57,033 bases of DNA, taken from positions 1 through 57,033 of the forward strand of contig DDVI01000016.1 in assembly GCA_002345205.1 (NCBI GenBank), read 5' to 3'. The stretch comes from Bdellovibrionaceae bacterium UBA2316 (GTDB lineage: Bacteria > Bdellovibrionota > Bdellovibrionia > Bdellovibrionales > Bdellovibrionaceae). The number at the start of each line of letters is the position of its first letter. Positions within the stretch are counted from its first letter, which is position 1. Positions 31,925 through 40,772 of this stretch are shown here, piece by piece. Below the pieces are notes generated by a model, which did no database searches, was not told the origin of the DNA, and saw only the letters and a list, made by a program, of their open reading frames with translations. A program made the translations under genes and the position numbers.

Positions 31925-32346
31925 GTTTGTCCTTCCAAATCGATATAAGCTTTTAAAATATCTCGACGGGCAATGATTCCAAGAACTTGCTTGTTATCGT
32001 CCATAACTAAAATTTGCCTTAAACCATTTTCTAAAAACAATCTCATGACATCAACAAAAATAGCGTCAGATTTTACGGTAAAAATTTCTTTAGGTTTCAG
32101 AAGGCGATGCTTTGCTTCAGCCAAGGTCGTATCCGTTCCGTCGAGGGCACCGATTTGAATCAGATCCAGTTCACTGACTAAGCTTACGAGTTGGCCAAGA
32201 TGATCAAGTAGTGGCGCACCACTAAGTTTGTAAACCATCAAAAACCGTATCGCGTCCCTAACTGTCATCGTCAAAGTCATGACTTTCACAGGCGAGGACA
32301 TAATTTCACTGGCTACTTTATGCTTAACTGAAATTTTGTTTTTCAT
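31921..32346 (-). CDS. CBS-domain pair protein
   Basis: A 141-residue stand-alone protein with two CBS repeats. The first (about residues 11-65) includes MSSPVKVMTLTMTVRDAIRFLMVYKLSGAPLLD, and the second (about 78-138) KEIFTVKSDAIFVDVMRLFLENGLRQILVMDDNKQVLGIIARRDIL. Such pairs bind adenine nucleotides and act as energy or redox sensors. The partner protein is not known. It is first in a two-gene unit with the DUF6151 gene. Confidence 0.94.
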   Translation of the reverse strand: MKNKISVKHKVASEIMSSPVKVMTLTMTVRDAIRFLMVYKLSGAPLLDHLGQLVSLVSELDLIQIGALDGTDTTLAEAKHRLLKPKEIFTVKSDAIFVDVMRLFLENGLRQILVMDDNKQVLGIIARRDILKAYIDLEGQT

Positions 32347-32373
32347 AGAAGCTATTATCCTAACTGATCTGTT

Positions 32374-33177
32374 TTAGGTGATAGTGCGATTAGTTTCGTT
32401 ACCTTTCATAATTTTTCTCTGAACTGCACTGCCGAGTGCGGTTCCGATCAAAACGATTTGCCAGATACCTAAGATCCAAACCAAAATCAGAGGAATGGCC
32501 GCTAGTGATCCATAAAATTTATTCATATAAAATGCTTTTTGCGCAATCAATGTGAAACTTTTTTGAAGGATCAAAATACAAACAGTGGAAAATGTGGCTG
32601 CGATCAAAGCCACGCGTTTGAGGACGCGATCCGCCGGAAACAGTTTGTAAATAAAGTACAAGAAAATAAACATCGCCGCGCCGTCCATTGCGACGGTGTA
32701 CTGTCGAGCAATCGGCCGCATCATATCCAAAGACCTAACAGCGACGTACATGGCAAGCATACACGGAAATATCACGATCGCGCACCATACGACTAGAAAG
32801 CGACGATGAATCGGACGTGAAACTTCGTGCGACCAAATTCGTTGAATACCCCGCTCCATATCGCTAAATAGCCGCCACGAGGTATAGAGTAAAATAATGA
32901 TGGCCGTGGTACCAATGGTCTGTGCTTGAACTTTTTCAAGAACCGTGTGAATCCACTGCGAAACCTCGGCCCCCATCGCTTCTTTTACGTAGCGAAGTAA
33001 AAATCTTTCAATGCGAGGAACTAGGTAATCAATCCCGCCGATCATTTTGAATGACACTAACACAAGTGCCAAAAATGGAATTAAACTTAAAATGGTAGTG
33101 AAGGCTAGGGAACTCGAAATCCAGCGAATATCGCCTTCACGCAATTTTTTAAAAATGTCTTTTATGATCTCGCGCAA
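32374..33177 (-). CDS. YihY/BrkB-family inner-membrane protein
   Basis: A 267-residue integral membrane protein with six hydrophobic segments. It has the family signature RWISSSLAFTTILSLIPFLALVLV near the N terminus (about residues 18-41) and a C-terminal FYGSLAAIPLILVWILGIW (about 222-240). The proteins are widespread; the function is uncertain (once misnamed RNase BN). The start is a TTG with AAAGGG six bases upstream. Confidence 0.9.
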   Translation of the reverse strand: MREIIKDIFKKLREGDIRWISSSLAFTTILSLIPFLALVLVSFKMIGGIDYLVPRIERFLLRYVKEAMGAEVSQWIHTVLEKVQAQTIGTTAIIILLYTSWRLFSDMERGIQRIWSHEVSRPIHRRFLVVWCAIVIFPCMLAMYVAVRSLDMMRPIARQYTVAMDGAAMFIFLYFIYKLFPADRVLKRVALIAATFSTVCILILQKSFTLIAQKAFYMNKFYGSLAAIPLILVWILGIWQIVLIGTALGSAVQRKIMKGNETNRTIT

Positions 33178-33202
33178 ATAGTACCCTTTAACTAACGATG
33201 AG

Positions 33203-34090
33203 TTAGCTTAAAGTGTACCTTTGCTCTACAGTAAAATCACCATTCATTTCTTTTACCTTGGCTAAATCACAATAAGGATCGTGCTCGAAAAACAAGTATG
33301 CATTTTCTTTAGCAGCTTGACCAAGGTACTTAGTTTTTTCTTCGATAAGCATTAGTGGATTCAAATCGTAACCCATGACCCACGGCAGACGTACATGAGA
33401 ACTCGTAGGAACAACATCACCACAGTATATAACTGTCGTTTTTCCGTCTGTAATGTGTACCATCTGATGTGCTTGAGTGTGGCCATTAGAAATCCAAGTC
33501 GTAATACCAGGTACGATTTCGCTTGGTCCATCCAGCTGAATTAATACACCAGCATCCAGCAATGGTTGAACATTGGCGGCGTAGTAGGATGCCTTTTCAC
33601 GTATGTTTGGTTTCAAGGCTGTTTCGACATTTTTCTTTTGGACGTAATATTTTGCATTTGGAAATGTCGGTACTAATTTCCCATCTTTAGTCGTAACCCC
33701 ACCACCGGCGTGGTCAAAATGTAAGTGAGTTAAAATTACGATATCAATATCGTGCGGATTTAATCCTTGTTTTTGTAGTGATTGTAACAAGCTGGATCCA
33801 CCGGCTTCAATTTTATAAATTTCGGCAAATTTAGTTCCCAACTTTTCGCCGTATTTTTGGACAAAGTCTGAACCATTTCCGCAATCTATTAGAATGTCTT
33901 TTTCCCCTTTTAATAAAAGACCACGGGCTTCCATGCGAATTCTATTTTTATCATCAGCTGGGTTCGATTTTTCCCACAAGACTTTGGGAACGGTTCCAAA
34001 CATGGCACCACCGTCCAGACCAAACTCACCAGTCGGTATCGGATGAAGATCATAGTTGCCAATTTTTAATTGAATAGGAGAGATAGTCAT
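33203..34090 (-). CDS. Metallo-beta-lactamase-fold hydrolase
   Basis: A 295-residue MBL-fold hydrolase with the zinc motif LTHLHFDHAGG (about residues 119-129), a GHTQAHQMVHI block and a VIYCGDVVPTSSHV block. The layout is like quorum-quenching lactonases and PNP-type hydrolases; the substrate cannot be told. AAAGGAG lies well placed before the ATG. It starts 11 bases after the acyltransferase gene, and the cluster 37135-33203 may form one transcript. Confidence 0.92.
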   Translation of the reverse strand: MTISPIQLKIGNYDLHPIPTGEFGLDGGAMFGTVPKVLWEKSNPADDKNRIRMEARGLLLKGEKDILIDCGNGSDFVQKYGEKLGTKFAEIYKIEAGGSSLLQSLQKQGLNPHDIDIVILTHLHFDHAGGGVTTKDGKLVPTFPNAKYYVQKKNVETALKPNIREKASYYAANVQPLLDAGVLIQLDGPSEIVPGITTWISNGHTQAHQMVHITDGKTTVIYCGDVVPTSSHVRLPWVMGYDLNPLMLIEEKTKYLGQAAKENAYLFFEHDPYCDLAKVKEMNGDFTVEQRYTLS

Positions 34091-34101
34091 AAAGGACTCC
34101 T

Positions 34102-34845
34102 TTAAGCGTCAAAGTTAACAGTTTGATCGTCCGCAAACGCATCTGGATTAATCGTGATTACCCAGTCCTTGTAGGCCTTGTAAACCTGATCAATCGGCGA
34201 CGGTGGAATGACGGGACCCACATAAATTGTCAGTTTGCCTGGTCGTGCCCACGGACGACCTTTGGGCATAAGCTTGGTATTTCCATCTAAGAACAATAAC
34301 AATATAGGAGTCTTTGTTTTTTCAGAAAAAACAGAAACGCCACGTTTGAACGTATGAATCTTGCCATCGGGGGTACGTGTACCTTCAGGAAATAGAATTA
34401 ACCAGATGCGATCCATCGAAGTTAACATGCGGGTAATCAAATTTATGGCTTCACCTTTGCGGTCTTTACGATCAATTGGAATTGCGCCTAAACAATGCTG
34501 CGAGAAAAATGTAAAGAATGCGTTCGAGAAAAAATAATCTTTTGCCGCTGCAATATATAAATCTAGCCAATATTGGGATGGGATCGAGGCCGCGATCGAC
34601 GTCGCGTCCAAATGGCTTCCGTGGTTTGAAATAATCAATAGTCGAGGATGATTTTTATAAAGCGAATGATAATCACCGACGACTTTCAAACGAATGTAAA
34701 ATGTGAAAACAACTTTTAGATAAATAGACCAGGCAAAACGAAAGAACATACTGGTCCAATCGTGTGCGCGCGTAAAAAGTGGTAAATGCTTTAGATAAGT
34801 TGGCAACTGAGTCCATTGCTCGTTATCGTATTTCCAGTCTCTCAT
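34102..34845 (-). CDS. 1-acyl-glycerol-3-phosphate acyltransferase-like (PlsC family)
   Basis: An inner-membrane-associated acyltransferase of about 247 residues with the NHGSHLDATSIA motif (H-x4-D, about residues 73-84), IPIDRKDRKGEA and FPEGTRTPDGKI (about 160-171). It should acylate lysophosphatidate or a related acceptor in phospholipid synthesis. The ATG at 34845 lies two bases after the stop of the CdsA-like gene. A TTG at 34860 would create an overlap. The pairing with a CdsA-like gene suggests a shared lipid pathway. Confidence 0.9.
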   Translation of the reverse strand: MRDWKYDNEQWTQLPTYLKHLPLFTRAHDWTSMFFRFAWSIYLKVVFTFYIRLKVVGDYHSLYKNHPRLLIISNHGSHLDATSIAASIPSQYWLDLYIAAAKDYFFSNAFFTFFSQHCLGAIPIDRKDRKGEAINLITRMLTSMDRIWLILFPEGTRTPDGKIHTFKRGVSVFSEKTKTPILLLFLDGNTKLMPKGRPWARPGKLTIYVGPVIPPSPIDQVYKAYKDWVITINPDAFADDQTVNFDA

Positions 34846-34847
34846 TA

Positions 34848-35768
34848 CTATTGTATCCAAACCATGACGTAATAATAAATTGGCGCCACAAAAATCAGTC
34901 GGTCAATTCGTGTCAAGAAATCACCGCGCCCGATGATGAAGGGGCCTACAATTTTAACTCCGGCATCGCGACGGACGACCGTCATCACCAAGTCGCCAAG
35001 TAATCCCCCCAAGGAGGCAACCAAACCAGAAGTGTACCAGTATTTATCACCTTGATCAGGCAGTAACCAGCGCATGAATCCCGCTAGAGCTAAAGTGAGT
35101 ATAACAGAAACAACGGTAGAGCCCAATGTTCGTTTAGGATCGATGCGTTTAAACAATCGAAATGATTTAAAATATCTTGAGATGGCTAAATTTGTGTTAT
35201 CGCAAAATTCCGTCAACACGACTAGATACATAATTTGGTAAAGACCTTTTTCTAAATTCAAGATCAAACCCAAATGCATAAATGACCAGCCCAAAAAGAT
35301 AAACGCTAACAGCGTAATCGAAATGTATTGAATCATCCGTTTGTAATTATCACGTAAAAGTGGAACTAAACAGCTGACACCCAGAACGATGATCGGCAGC
35401 TGATTATACAATGAAACCCAATTGTAATAAGACGCTACTCCTAAACCGTAAATACCCAAATAACATATAATCACAAAATAGTTGCGATGATACATCCCCA
35501 TGATTTGAAAAAAGGCCTTCGCGCCGTACACCGACATCAATGTCAAAACGATCAGCGGTACGGGATTAGGAAACGAAAAAACAACGAACATGATCGGAGC
35601 TACGAACAGCCAGGATTTGATACTAGCCCAAGCACCTTTGAAGTAATAGTTTTGAGTACGAAATAAATAGACAATTAATCCCGAAGCAAAAACGATCGCT
35701 AATGTCGTTAGCGCCGTCTGGCGATAGATCGGGTCAGAGAACAACAATGAATGATTCAAGAATTCCAT
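34848..35768 (-). CDS. CDP-diglyceride synthase-like (CdsA family) protein
   Basis: A 306-residue membrane protein with about eight transmembrane helices. The C-terminal region matches the cytidylyltransferase signature loosely: FKRIDPKRTLGSTVVS, then GLLGDLVMTVVRRDAGVK…GRGDFLTRIDRLIF (about residues 265-293), where normal CdsA has SxxKR…KD-x-x…HGG-x-x-DR-x-D. Key acidic residues are kept, but HGG is RGD here. It probably makes CDP-diacylglycerol or acts on a related lipid. It sits between a PlsC-like gene and a sigma-54 regulator. Confidence 0.85.
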   Translation of the reverse strand: MEFLNHSLLFSDPIYRQTALTTLAIVFASGLIVYLFRTQNYYFKGAWASIKSWLFVAPIMFVVFSFPNPVPLIVLTLMSVYGAKAFFQIMGMYHRNYFVIICYLGIYGLGVASYYNWVSLYNQLPIIVLGVSCLVPLLRDNYKRMIQYISITLLAFIFLGWSFMHLGLILNLEKGLYQIMYLVVLTEFCDNTNLAISRYFKSFRLFKRIDPKRTLGSTVVSVILTLALAGFMRWLLPDQGDKYWYTSGLVASLGGLLGDLVMTVVRRDAGVKIVGPFIIGRGDFLTRIDRLIFVAPIYYYVMVWIQ

Positions 35769-35770
35769 TT

Positions 35771-37135
35771 TTAACTTTCAGTAATTTTTAAGTCTTTAAT
35801 TTTCTTATATAAGTTCGATCGGGACACCTTTAAAAATCGGGCGGTCTCGTCGATGTCAGTGTGAAATTGTTTGAGCGCCGTTTCAATCATTTTTTTCTCA
35901 AAGACCCTCATGACGCTCTCTAAGCCGTCGGCTAAATTGTAAGAATCTGTTAAGGAATCGGGGGGATTGCGCCCTGAGCGCGCCTTTATTTCAAGCAGGT
36001 TTGCAATATCAGCTACCCTAATAATGGGTAGAGGCGACGTTAGGCACAGTTGTTCGATGATTCGTTTGAGTTCGCGAACATTGCCGGGCCAGCCATAGGC
36101 CTTTAGGACGTCCATCGCCTCGGACTCGAAGGATTTATTTCTATAGGGTCGCTCTGTCTCTAAAAAATGATTTGCCAAAGCCGGAATGTCGTCACGACGT
36201 TCGCGTAGAGGTGGAATTACGATCTTTTGTGAACTTAAGCGGTAGTATAAGTCTTCACGAAACTCGCCTTTTTTAATCATTTCTTGCAGCGGCCGGTTAG
36301 ATGCTACGATTGTACGCACGTGAACACGGGTAGGCTCTTTGGCGCCGACCCGACGTATTTCGCCAGATTCTAAAAATCGCAAAAGCTTGGCTTGAAACGA
36401 TAGGGGCATAGCTTCTATTTCATCTAAAAACAAATCCCCTCCGTGTGCGGCTTCCGTTAAGCCGATTTTATGACTATCGGCACCGGTAAAGGCGCCCTTA
36501 ACATGACCGAACATTTCACTTTCGAACAGGGTTTCAGGAATGCTGGATGAATTCACGGCAACGAATGGACGTTCACTTTCTTGGCTATGCAGCAGGCTGG
36601 CGATGACTTCTTTACCCGAACCGGTTTCACCTTCAATTAAGATGGAACGGCGCTCGCTTTTCATTTGCGAAATCTGCTTTAAAATCTTTTGGCTAGCTTC
36701 GGATTGGCCCACCCAACGAGTCAGATGTTTGCCTCGGCCATGAAAATCAAAATTACGAATCTGACAATGAGCTAAAATTTTCTCAAGTGTCGATTGAAGC
36801 TCTTCCTTTGAAAGGGGTTTAGCTAGAAATTTTTGGGCACCCGAAATTAAACAGGCCTCCATTGTTTTTCGCTCAAGGTGCCCCGACATCGCCACAATTT
36901 CAGTTTGAGTGTCTCGACTAGACAATGTCTTGATAACATTGACGCCGATAGGATCAGTTAAGTCTGCAGTCAAATTCATATCAACAAAAGCGGCATGGAA
37001 AATAACGTCAGTTGGGACCCGATGGTAATCTTGTATATTGTAAAGTCGCCACGGTTTACTAACCAATGTTTTGAAAATTTGGTGTATCAACGGATCATCA
37101 TCAACGACAAGTAAGTTAAATTCGGTTATTTCCAT
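35771..37135 (-). CDS. Sigma-54-dependent response regulator (NtrC-type)
   Basis: A 454-residue activator of sigma-54 RNA polymerase. A receiver domain (about 5-120: NLLVVDDDPLIHQIF, phospho-acceptor in AFVDMNL, lysine in FLAKPLS) precedes an AAA+ domain with GETGSGKE (Walker A), GAFTGAD (sigma-54 contact), HGGDLFLDEIEAM (Walker B) and LRERRDDIPALA. A Fis-type helix-turn-helix closes it (about 410-450). No partner histidine kinase is adjacent. It may control the downstream lipid genes and other sigma-54 promoters such as the candidate at 15387. Confidence 0.95.
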   Translation of the reverse strand: MEITEFNLLVVDDDPLIHQIFKTLVSKPWRLYNIQDYHRVPTDVIFHAAFVDMNLTADLTDPIGVNVIKTLSSRDTQTEIVAMSGHLERKTMEACLISGAQKFLAKPLSKEELQSTLEKILAHCQIRNFDFHGRGKHLTRWVGQSEASQKILKQISQMKSERRSILIEGETGSGKEVIASLLHSQESERPFVAVNSSSIPETLFESEMFGHVKGAFTGADSHKIGLTEAAHGGDLFLDEIEAMPLSFQAKLLRFLESGEIRRVGAKEPTRVHVRTIVASNRPLQEMIKKGEFREDLYYRLSSQKIVIPPLRERRDDIPALANHFLETERPYRNKSFESEAMDVLKAYGWPGNVRELKRIIEQLCLTSPLPIIRVADIANLLEIKARSGRNPPDSLTDSYNLADGLESVMRVFEKKMIETALKQFHTDIDETARFLKVSRSNLYKKIKDLKITES

Positions 37136-37289
37136 TTGTAATAGTCTGCCTGGAGAGTGCTTGTTTCTAAATCATTAATGCAAAGAGTTAGCTTTTTTAT
37201 TGAGTGAATACGTCATCAAAAATCCTTCAGAAATTGCGAATTCTAAACTACTATCAAGATTCATTGTCCATTGTCGCGAAGGAGTGTTG

Positions 37290-38495
37290 ATGGAAAAAAT
37301 TAAAGTACTGTTGGTGGAAGGCATTCATGCCATTGCAAAAGCGCGATTAGAAGAAGAAGGTTATCACGTTGATTTGATTAGCCACGCTCCCAGTGAAGAT
37401 GAACTCATTGAAAAATTGAAAGATTATAGTGTTCTAGGAATTCGATCAAAAACAGAAGTGACTAAAAAAGTATTAGATCAGTCGAAACATCTTTTAGGCA
37501 TAGGAGCGTTTTGTATCGGCACTAATCAAATTCAGCTCTCTCATGCAAAATCAATTGGCGTCCCGGTATTTAATGCACCTCACGCAAACACCCGCAGTGT
37601 CGCCGAGTTAGTTATTGCAGAAATGATCTCTTTATCTCGCCAGCTTGGCGATCGCAATATGAAAGCCCATCAAGGTGATTGGATAAAATCAGCAGATGGT
37701 AGTCGGGAAGTGCGTGGAAAAACGCTTGGAATCGTGGGTTATGGTCACATTGGCAGTCAGCTTTCTATTTTAGCTGAAGCCATGGGGATGAAAGTAGTTT
37801 TCTTTGACGTTATTAAAAAACTTCCTCTTGGAAATGCGAAGCCAAAACGGACATTGGCCGAATTGTTAGAAGCCTCTGATTTCGTTTCATTGCATGTGCC
37901 GGAAACTCCACAAACTAAAAACATGATTACTGAGAAAGAAATCAGTTTGATGCGAACAGGAAGCTACTTAATCAATGCCAGCCGTGGAACGGTTGTCGTT
38001 ATCGAAGATTTAGCGGCGGCATTGAAATCGAAAAAAATTGCGGGCTGTGCGATTGATGTGTTTCCAATAGAACCATCATCCAACAAAGAAAAATTTGTGT
38101 CCCCATTGCAAGGTCTGTCAAATGTAATTCTGACTCCACATATTGGGGGGTCTACGGAAGAGGCTCAGTACTCTATTGGTCTTGAAGTCGCAGAAAGTTT
38201 TAGAAAATTTTTGAAATTGGGTACGACCGCTGGGGCGGTCAATTTCCCGCAAGTGGAATTGCACGCTGTCGATGGCATTACCCGCATTCAAAATGTTCAC
38301 AAAAATGAGCCCGGCGTTCTGGGTGAAATCAACGGTATCATTTCAAAATATGGTGCTAATATTCAAGGTCAGTTTCTTTCAACGGATGAAAACATTGGCT
38401 ACCTTGTTGTCGATATAGAAAATATGAAATCAGAAAAACTTGTGGACGAGATTCAGAAATCCTCGCGCAGCTTACGCACACGCGTGATCTTCTAA
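37290..38495 (+). CDS. serA: D-3-phosphoglycerate dehydrogenase
   Basis: First enzyme of serine synthesis (3-phosphoglycerate to phosphohydroxypyruvate), about 401 residues with a C-terminal ACT domain. Visible parts: LLGIGAFCIGTNQI, then GIVGYGHIGSQLSILAEAMGM (NAD fold), FVSLHVPETPQTKNMI, LINASRGTVV, and ILTPHIGGSTEEAQ with the catalytic histidine. The ACT domain (about 325-401) contains NEPGVLGEINGIISKYGANI. The ATG at 37290 is chosen because GAAGGAG precedes it; an upstream GTG-like start lacks a site. The ACT domain suggests feedback by serine, as known for this SerA type. Confidence 0.96.
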   Translation: MEKIKVLLVEGIHAIAKARLEEEGYHVDLISHAPSEDELIEKLKDYSVLGIRSKTEVTKKVLDQSKHLLGIGAFCIGTNQIQLSHAKSIGVPVFNAPHANTRSVAELVIAEMISLSRQLGDRNMKAHQGDWIKSADGSREVRGKTLGIVGYGHIGSQLSILAEAMGMKVVFFDVIKKLPLGNAKPKRTLAELLEASDFVSLHVPETPQTKNMITEKEISLMRTGSYLINASRGTVVVIEDLAAALKSKKIAGCAIDVFPIEPSSNKEKFVSPLQGLSNVILTPHIGGSTEEAQYSIGLEVAESFRKFLKLGTTAGAVNFPQVELHAVDGITRIQNVHKNEPGVLGEINGIISKYGANIQGQFLSTDENIGYLVVDIENMKSEKLVDEIQKSSRSLRTRVIF

Positions 38496-38563
38496 GTCTG
38501 TCATTAAGCAAACATTTGTTTTTTTGTGTTACAGATATACTCATTTTGGGTCGTCTAAAGACT

Positions 38564-38580
38564 GGAAACGTCTCGTTTCC
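38564..38580 (+). terminator. Weak hairpin after serA
   Basis: GGAAAC (38564-38569) and GTTTCC (38575-38580) can form a 6-bp stem with a 5-base loop about 70 bases after the serA stop. A run of six T begins at 38591, ten bases after the stem, which is farther than usual for an intrinsic terminator. It may simply separate serA from the next gene. Confidence 0.3.
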
Positions 38581-38641
38581 GTACGCTCGATTTTTTAATT
38601 CCTGAAAAGTATGAGAGACTTATCTTTCGGGAGTTTTTGTA

Positions 38642-38947
38642 ATGACAGTGGCCGTGGGTGTTTCAAATCGAAAGATAAACTTCGTAATTCATGAGCTGAA
38701 AAACATTTCATCTGAATTGAGTTTGGCTGATGAACCGAAATCGATTGAAATTGTACAATGCGAAGTTAGTTCCATTACTTTCCGATTAAAAAAAACCTTG
38801 GTCAAGGTCGTCTCTGAATCTGAACAAAATGTTACGATAGAGATGAATCAGTACGACTTTGAAACTTGGCACCGTATAATTGAAAACATCAGTAAAAAAC
38901 AACGGCATGTTGATAAATTGTTTCAAGCCATGAGAGGCGAAGATTAA
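38642..38947 (+). CDS. Unknown 101-aa protein beside receiver-TPR gene
   Basis: A 101-residue protein of mixed alpha/beta type with alternating charged strands (SIEIVQCEVSSITFRLKKTLVKVVSESEQNVTIEM) and a helical C terminus (WHRIIENISKKQRHVDKLFQAM). No family recognised. GGGAG lies before the ATG. It ends three bases before the receiver-TPR gene, so the two are likely translated together and may act together. Confidence 0.75.
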   Translation: MTVAVGVSNRKINFVIHELKNISSELSLADEPKSIEIVQCEVSSITFRLKKTLVKVVSESEQNVTIEMNQYDFETWHRIIENISKKQRHVDKLFQAMRGED

Positions 38948-38950
38948 ATA

Positions 38951-40261
38951 ATGAATCGAGATAAAGACACGGATGTCGCAAAATTTCTAAACAGTCAGGG
39001 CGCTTTAGTTGTAGAGCCGTCAAATGCATTCTTTTCCGTTATCCAAAGCTGTTTAGTCAGCTATGGAATGGATTCCAAGAAGATTATCATGGCTAATACG
39101 TACAAAGACGCGGTCGCTATCTTAAAAGAAGAGAAACCAAGAATACTAATTACCGAATACATGATTGGCAAAAACTTTGGCTTATCGCTAATTGACATGC
39201 ATGACGAAATGTATGACGCCTTTTCTAGAATCGCGATCGTGGTGACTAAGGAGTCTTCGGATAATGCCGTTGCGGAAGCCGCCGAAGAGCAATTAGATGC
39301 ATTTATTGTAAAACCATTTTCGGGAGCCGATTTTCAAAAGCGTTTTATCGAAGTTGTAAAACGCAAAATGTATCCGTCTGAATATTTAAATCGAATTCGC
39401 GATGGAAAAGAAAAAATTAAATCAAAAAACTTACCCGAAGCTGTCGTCATTTTCAATGAAGCCAAAAAGTTGAGCCAGACGCCCACATTAGCCTGTTACT
39501 ATCTAGGTGAGTGTTATCTGAATCAAAATGAGTTGGTGTCAGCACGCAAAGAATTTGCAGAAGGTCGTAAATATAATAGCCTTCACTACAAGTGCTTAAC
39601 AGGTGAATTTGACTGCTTAATGCAGGAAAAAAGATATAAAGAAGCCTATACGTTGGTGGAACTCATACGTAAACACTATCCGGTAACTTCGGTGCGATTA
39701 GGTAAGTTTTTTATAGCGGCAGTATGCACAGAGCATTTTGAAGATATGATGTTGTTTTATGAAATGTTCACGAATTTAGATTATCGTCCTCCGGAACTAA
39801 TTGGTCTGGTGTCGTTAGCACTGTTGACTGCTGGTCGTTACAATATTCGAAACAAAGACTTGGAAACTGCCATCAAGCATTTTGAACTCGCCTCGAATGT
39901 AACAGGACGAAGTGTAGAAACGCTGGAAAAAATCATCGAGGAGTGGTTAAAGATTGAGGATATCAACACGGCCGAACGTTTTTTTAAGCTCATCCGAGGT
40001 GATGATGTCGGTAGCGCTAAGCACATTCAGCTCAATTTCAAAATTGGTGTCCACATGATTACTCCCGAAGCTGCTTTGGAAATGGGACGGAAAATAGTAG
40101 TCGAGGGCAACAGCACGCCGGAAGTTACTAAACGCGTAGTCAAGCTTGCCATTGATACTGGCAAGGCCACACTAGCGGAATCCTTGATTATCAAGGGCGC
40201 GCAGGCACACCCTGAAATCCGCAAAGAACTCTACGATATGCTAGAGGGGCAATCTAAATAA
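38951..40261 (+). CDS. Receiver-like protein with TPR repeats
   Basis: A 436-residue protein. Residues about 12-130 form a receiver fold, but the phospho-acceptor is replaced by glutamate (ILITEYMIG where ITDYxI is usual) and the acidic pair reads VVEPSN. The conserved threonine (IVVTKES) and lysine (FIVKPF) remain. The rest (about 150-430) is helical, with TPR-like repeats such as EAVVIFNEAKKLSQTPTLACYYLGECYLNQNELVSARKEF. It is probably a scaffold protein locked in an active-like state. Its 3' end overlaps the convergent gene by 21 bases. Confidence 0.88.
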   Translation: MNRDKDTDVAKFLNSQGALVVEPSNAFFSVIQSCLVSYGMDSKKIIMANTYKDAVAILKEEKPRILITEYMIGKNFGLSLIDMHDEMYDAFSRIAIVVTKESSDNAVAEAAEEQLDAFIVKPFSGADFQKRFIEVVKRKMYPSEYLNRIRDGKEKIKSKNLPEAVVIFNEAKKLSQTPTLACYYLGECYLNQNELVSARKEFAEGRKYNSLHYKCLTGEFDCLMQEKRYKEAYTLVELIRKHYPVTSVRLGKFFIAAVCTEHFEDMMLFYEMFTNLDYRPPELIGLVSLALLTAGRYNIRNKDLETAIKHFELASNVTGRSVETLEKIIEEWLKIEDINTAERFFKLIRGDDVGSAKHIQLNFKIGVHMITPEAALEMGRKIVVEGNSTPEVTKRVVKLAIDTGKATLAESLIIKGAQAHPEIRKELYDMLEGQSK

Positions 40262-40771
40262 ATACAAAGTCTTCATCGTATTTTCATCAATGCGATGGTA
40301 AATTTCCAAAACGTCTTCGGGGGGCGTTAAGTTTCTTTGTGTAAATTGTTGACGAGCTTTAGGATAAACTTTCATTGGTCCAATGGCTGGTGAGCCCATA
40401 GATTCTGCTACAAAATATTTCGCTGCAGGAATAGTTTTAGTTTTAAAACCGTCAGGCAAATCGTTTTTTATTTGATCGATGATGCAACCAACATCCGAAC
40501 GAAGGCGCTCATGTTCAACGACTTCAGGATCATCTAAAAAATGTCCAAAGCTTTTTGAGCAATCTACATTTGCAGTCTTTGCCCAGGCTTCGACTTTTTC
40601 CAAAGAGTCCAATATTTTATGATAAGGTCCAACGTGTTCTAAATACACTAAGTGCATTTCAGGCATAGGTTGTTCGGCAATGATAACATCTTTGAAAAAC
40701 CCCAGCTTCACTGTAGCCCAACCTACAAGTCCAATTGCAAAAAGTAAAACGCCTAAGAAAACACTTTTCAT
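40241..40771 (-). CDS. GyrI-like small-molecule-binding protein, membrane-anchored
   Basis: A protein of about 176 residues. One N-terminal transmembrane helix (about 2-22: SVFLGVLLFAIGLVGWATVKL) is followed by a GyrI/SOUL-like domain with MHLVYLEHVGPYHKILDSLEKVEAWAK and later FKTKTIPAAKYFVAES…KVYPKARQQF. The ATG at 40771 lies one base after the stop of the thioredoxin-family gene upstream. An upstream ATG at 40831 lies inside that gene and would add 20 untypical residues. The tail overlaps the end of the convergent receiver-TPR gene. Function unknown. Confidence 0.8.
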   Translation of the reverse strand: MKSVFLGVLLFAIGLVGWATVKLGFFKDVIIAEQPMPEMHLVYLEHVGPYHKILDSLEKVEAWAKTANVDCSKSFGHFLDDPEVVEHERLRSDVGCIIDQIKNDLPDGFKTKTIPAAKYFVAESMGSPAIGPMKVYPKARQQFTQRNLTPPEDVLEIYHRIDENTMKTLYLFRLPL

Positions 40772-40772
40772 A

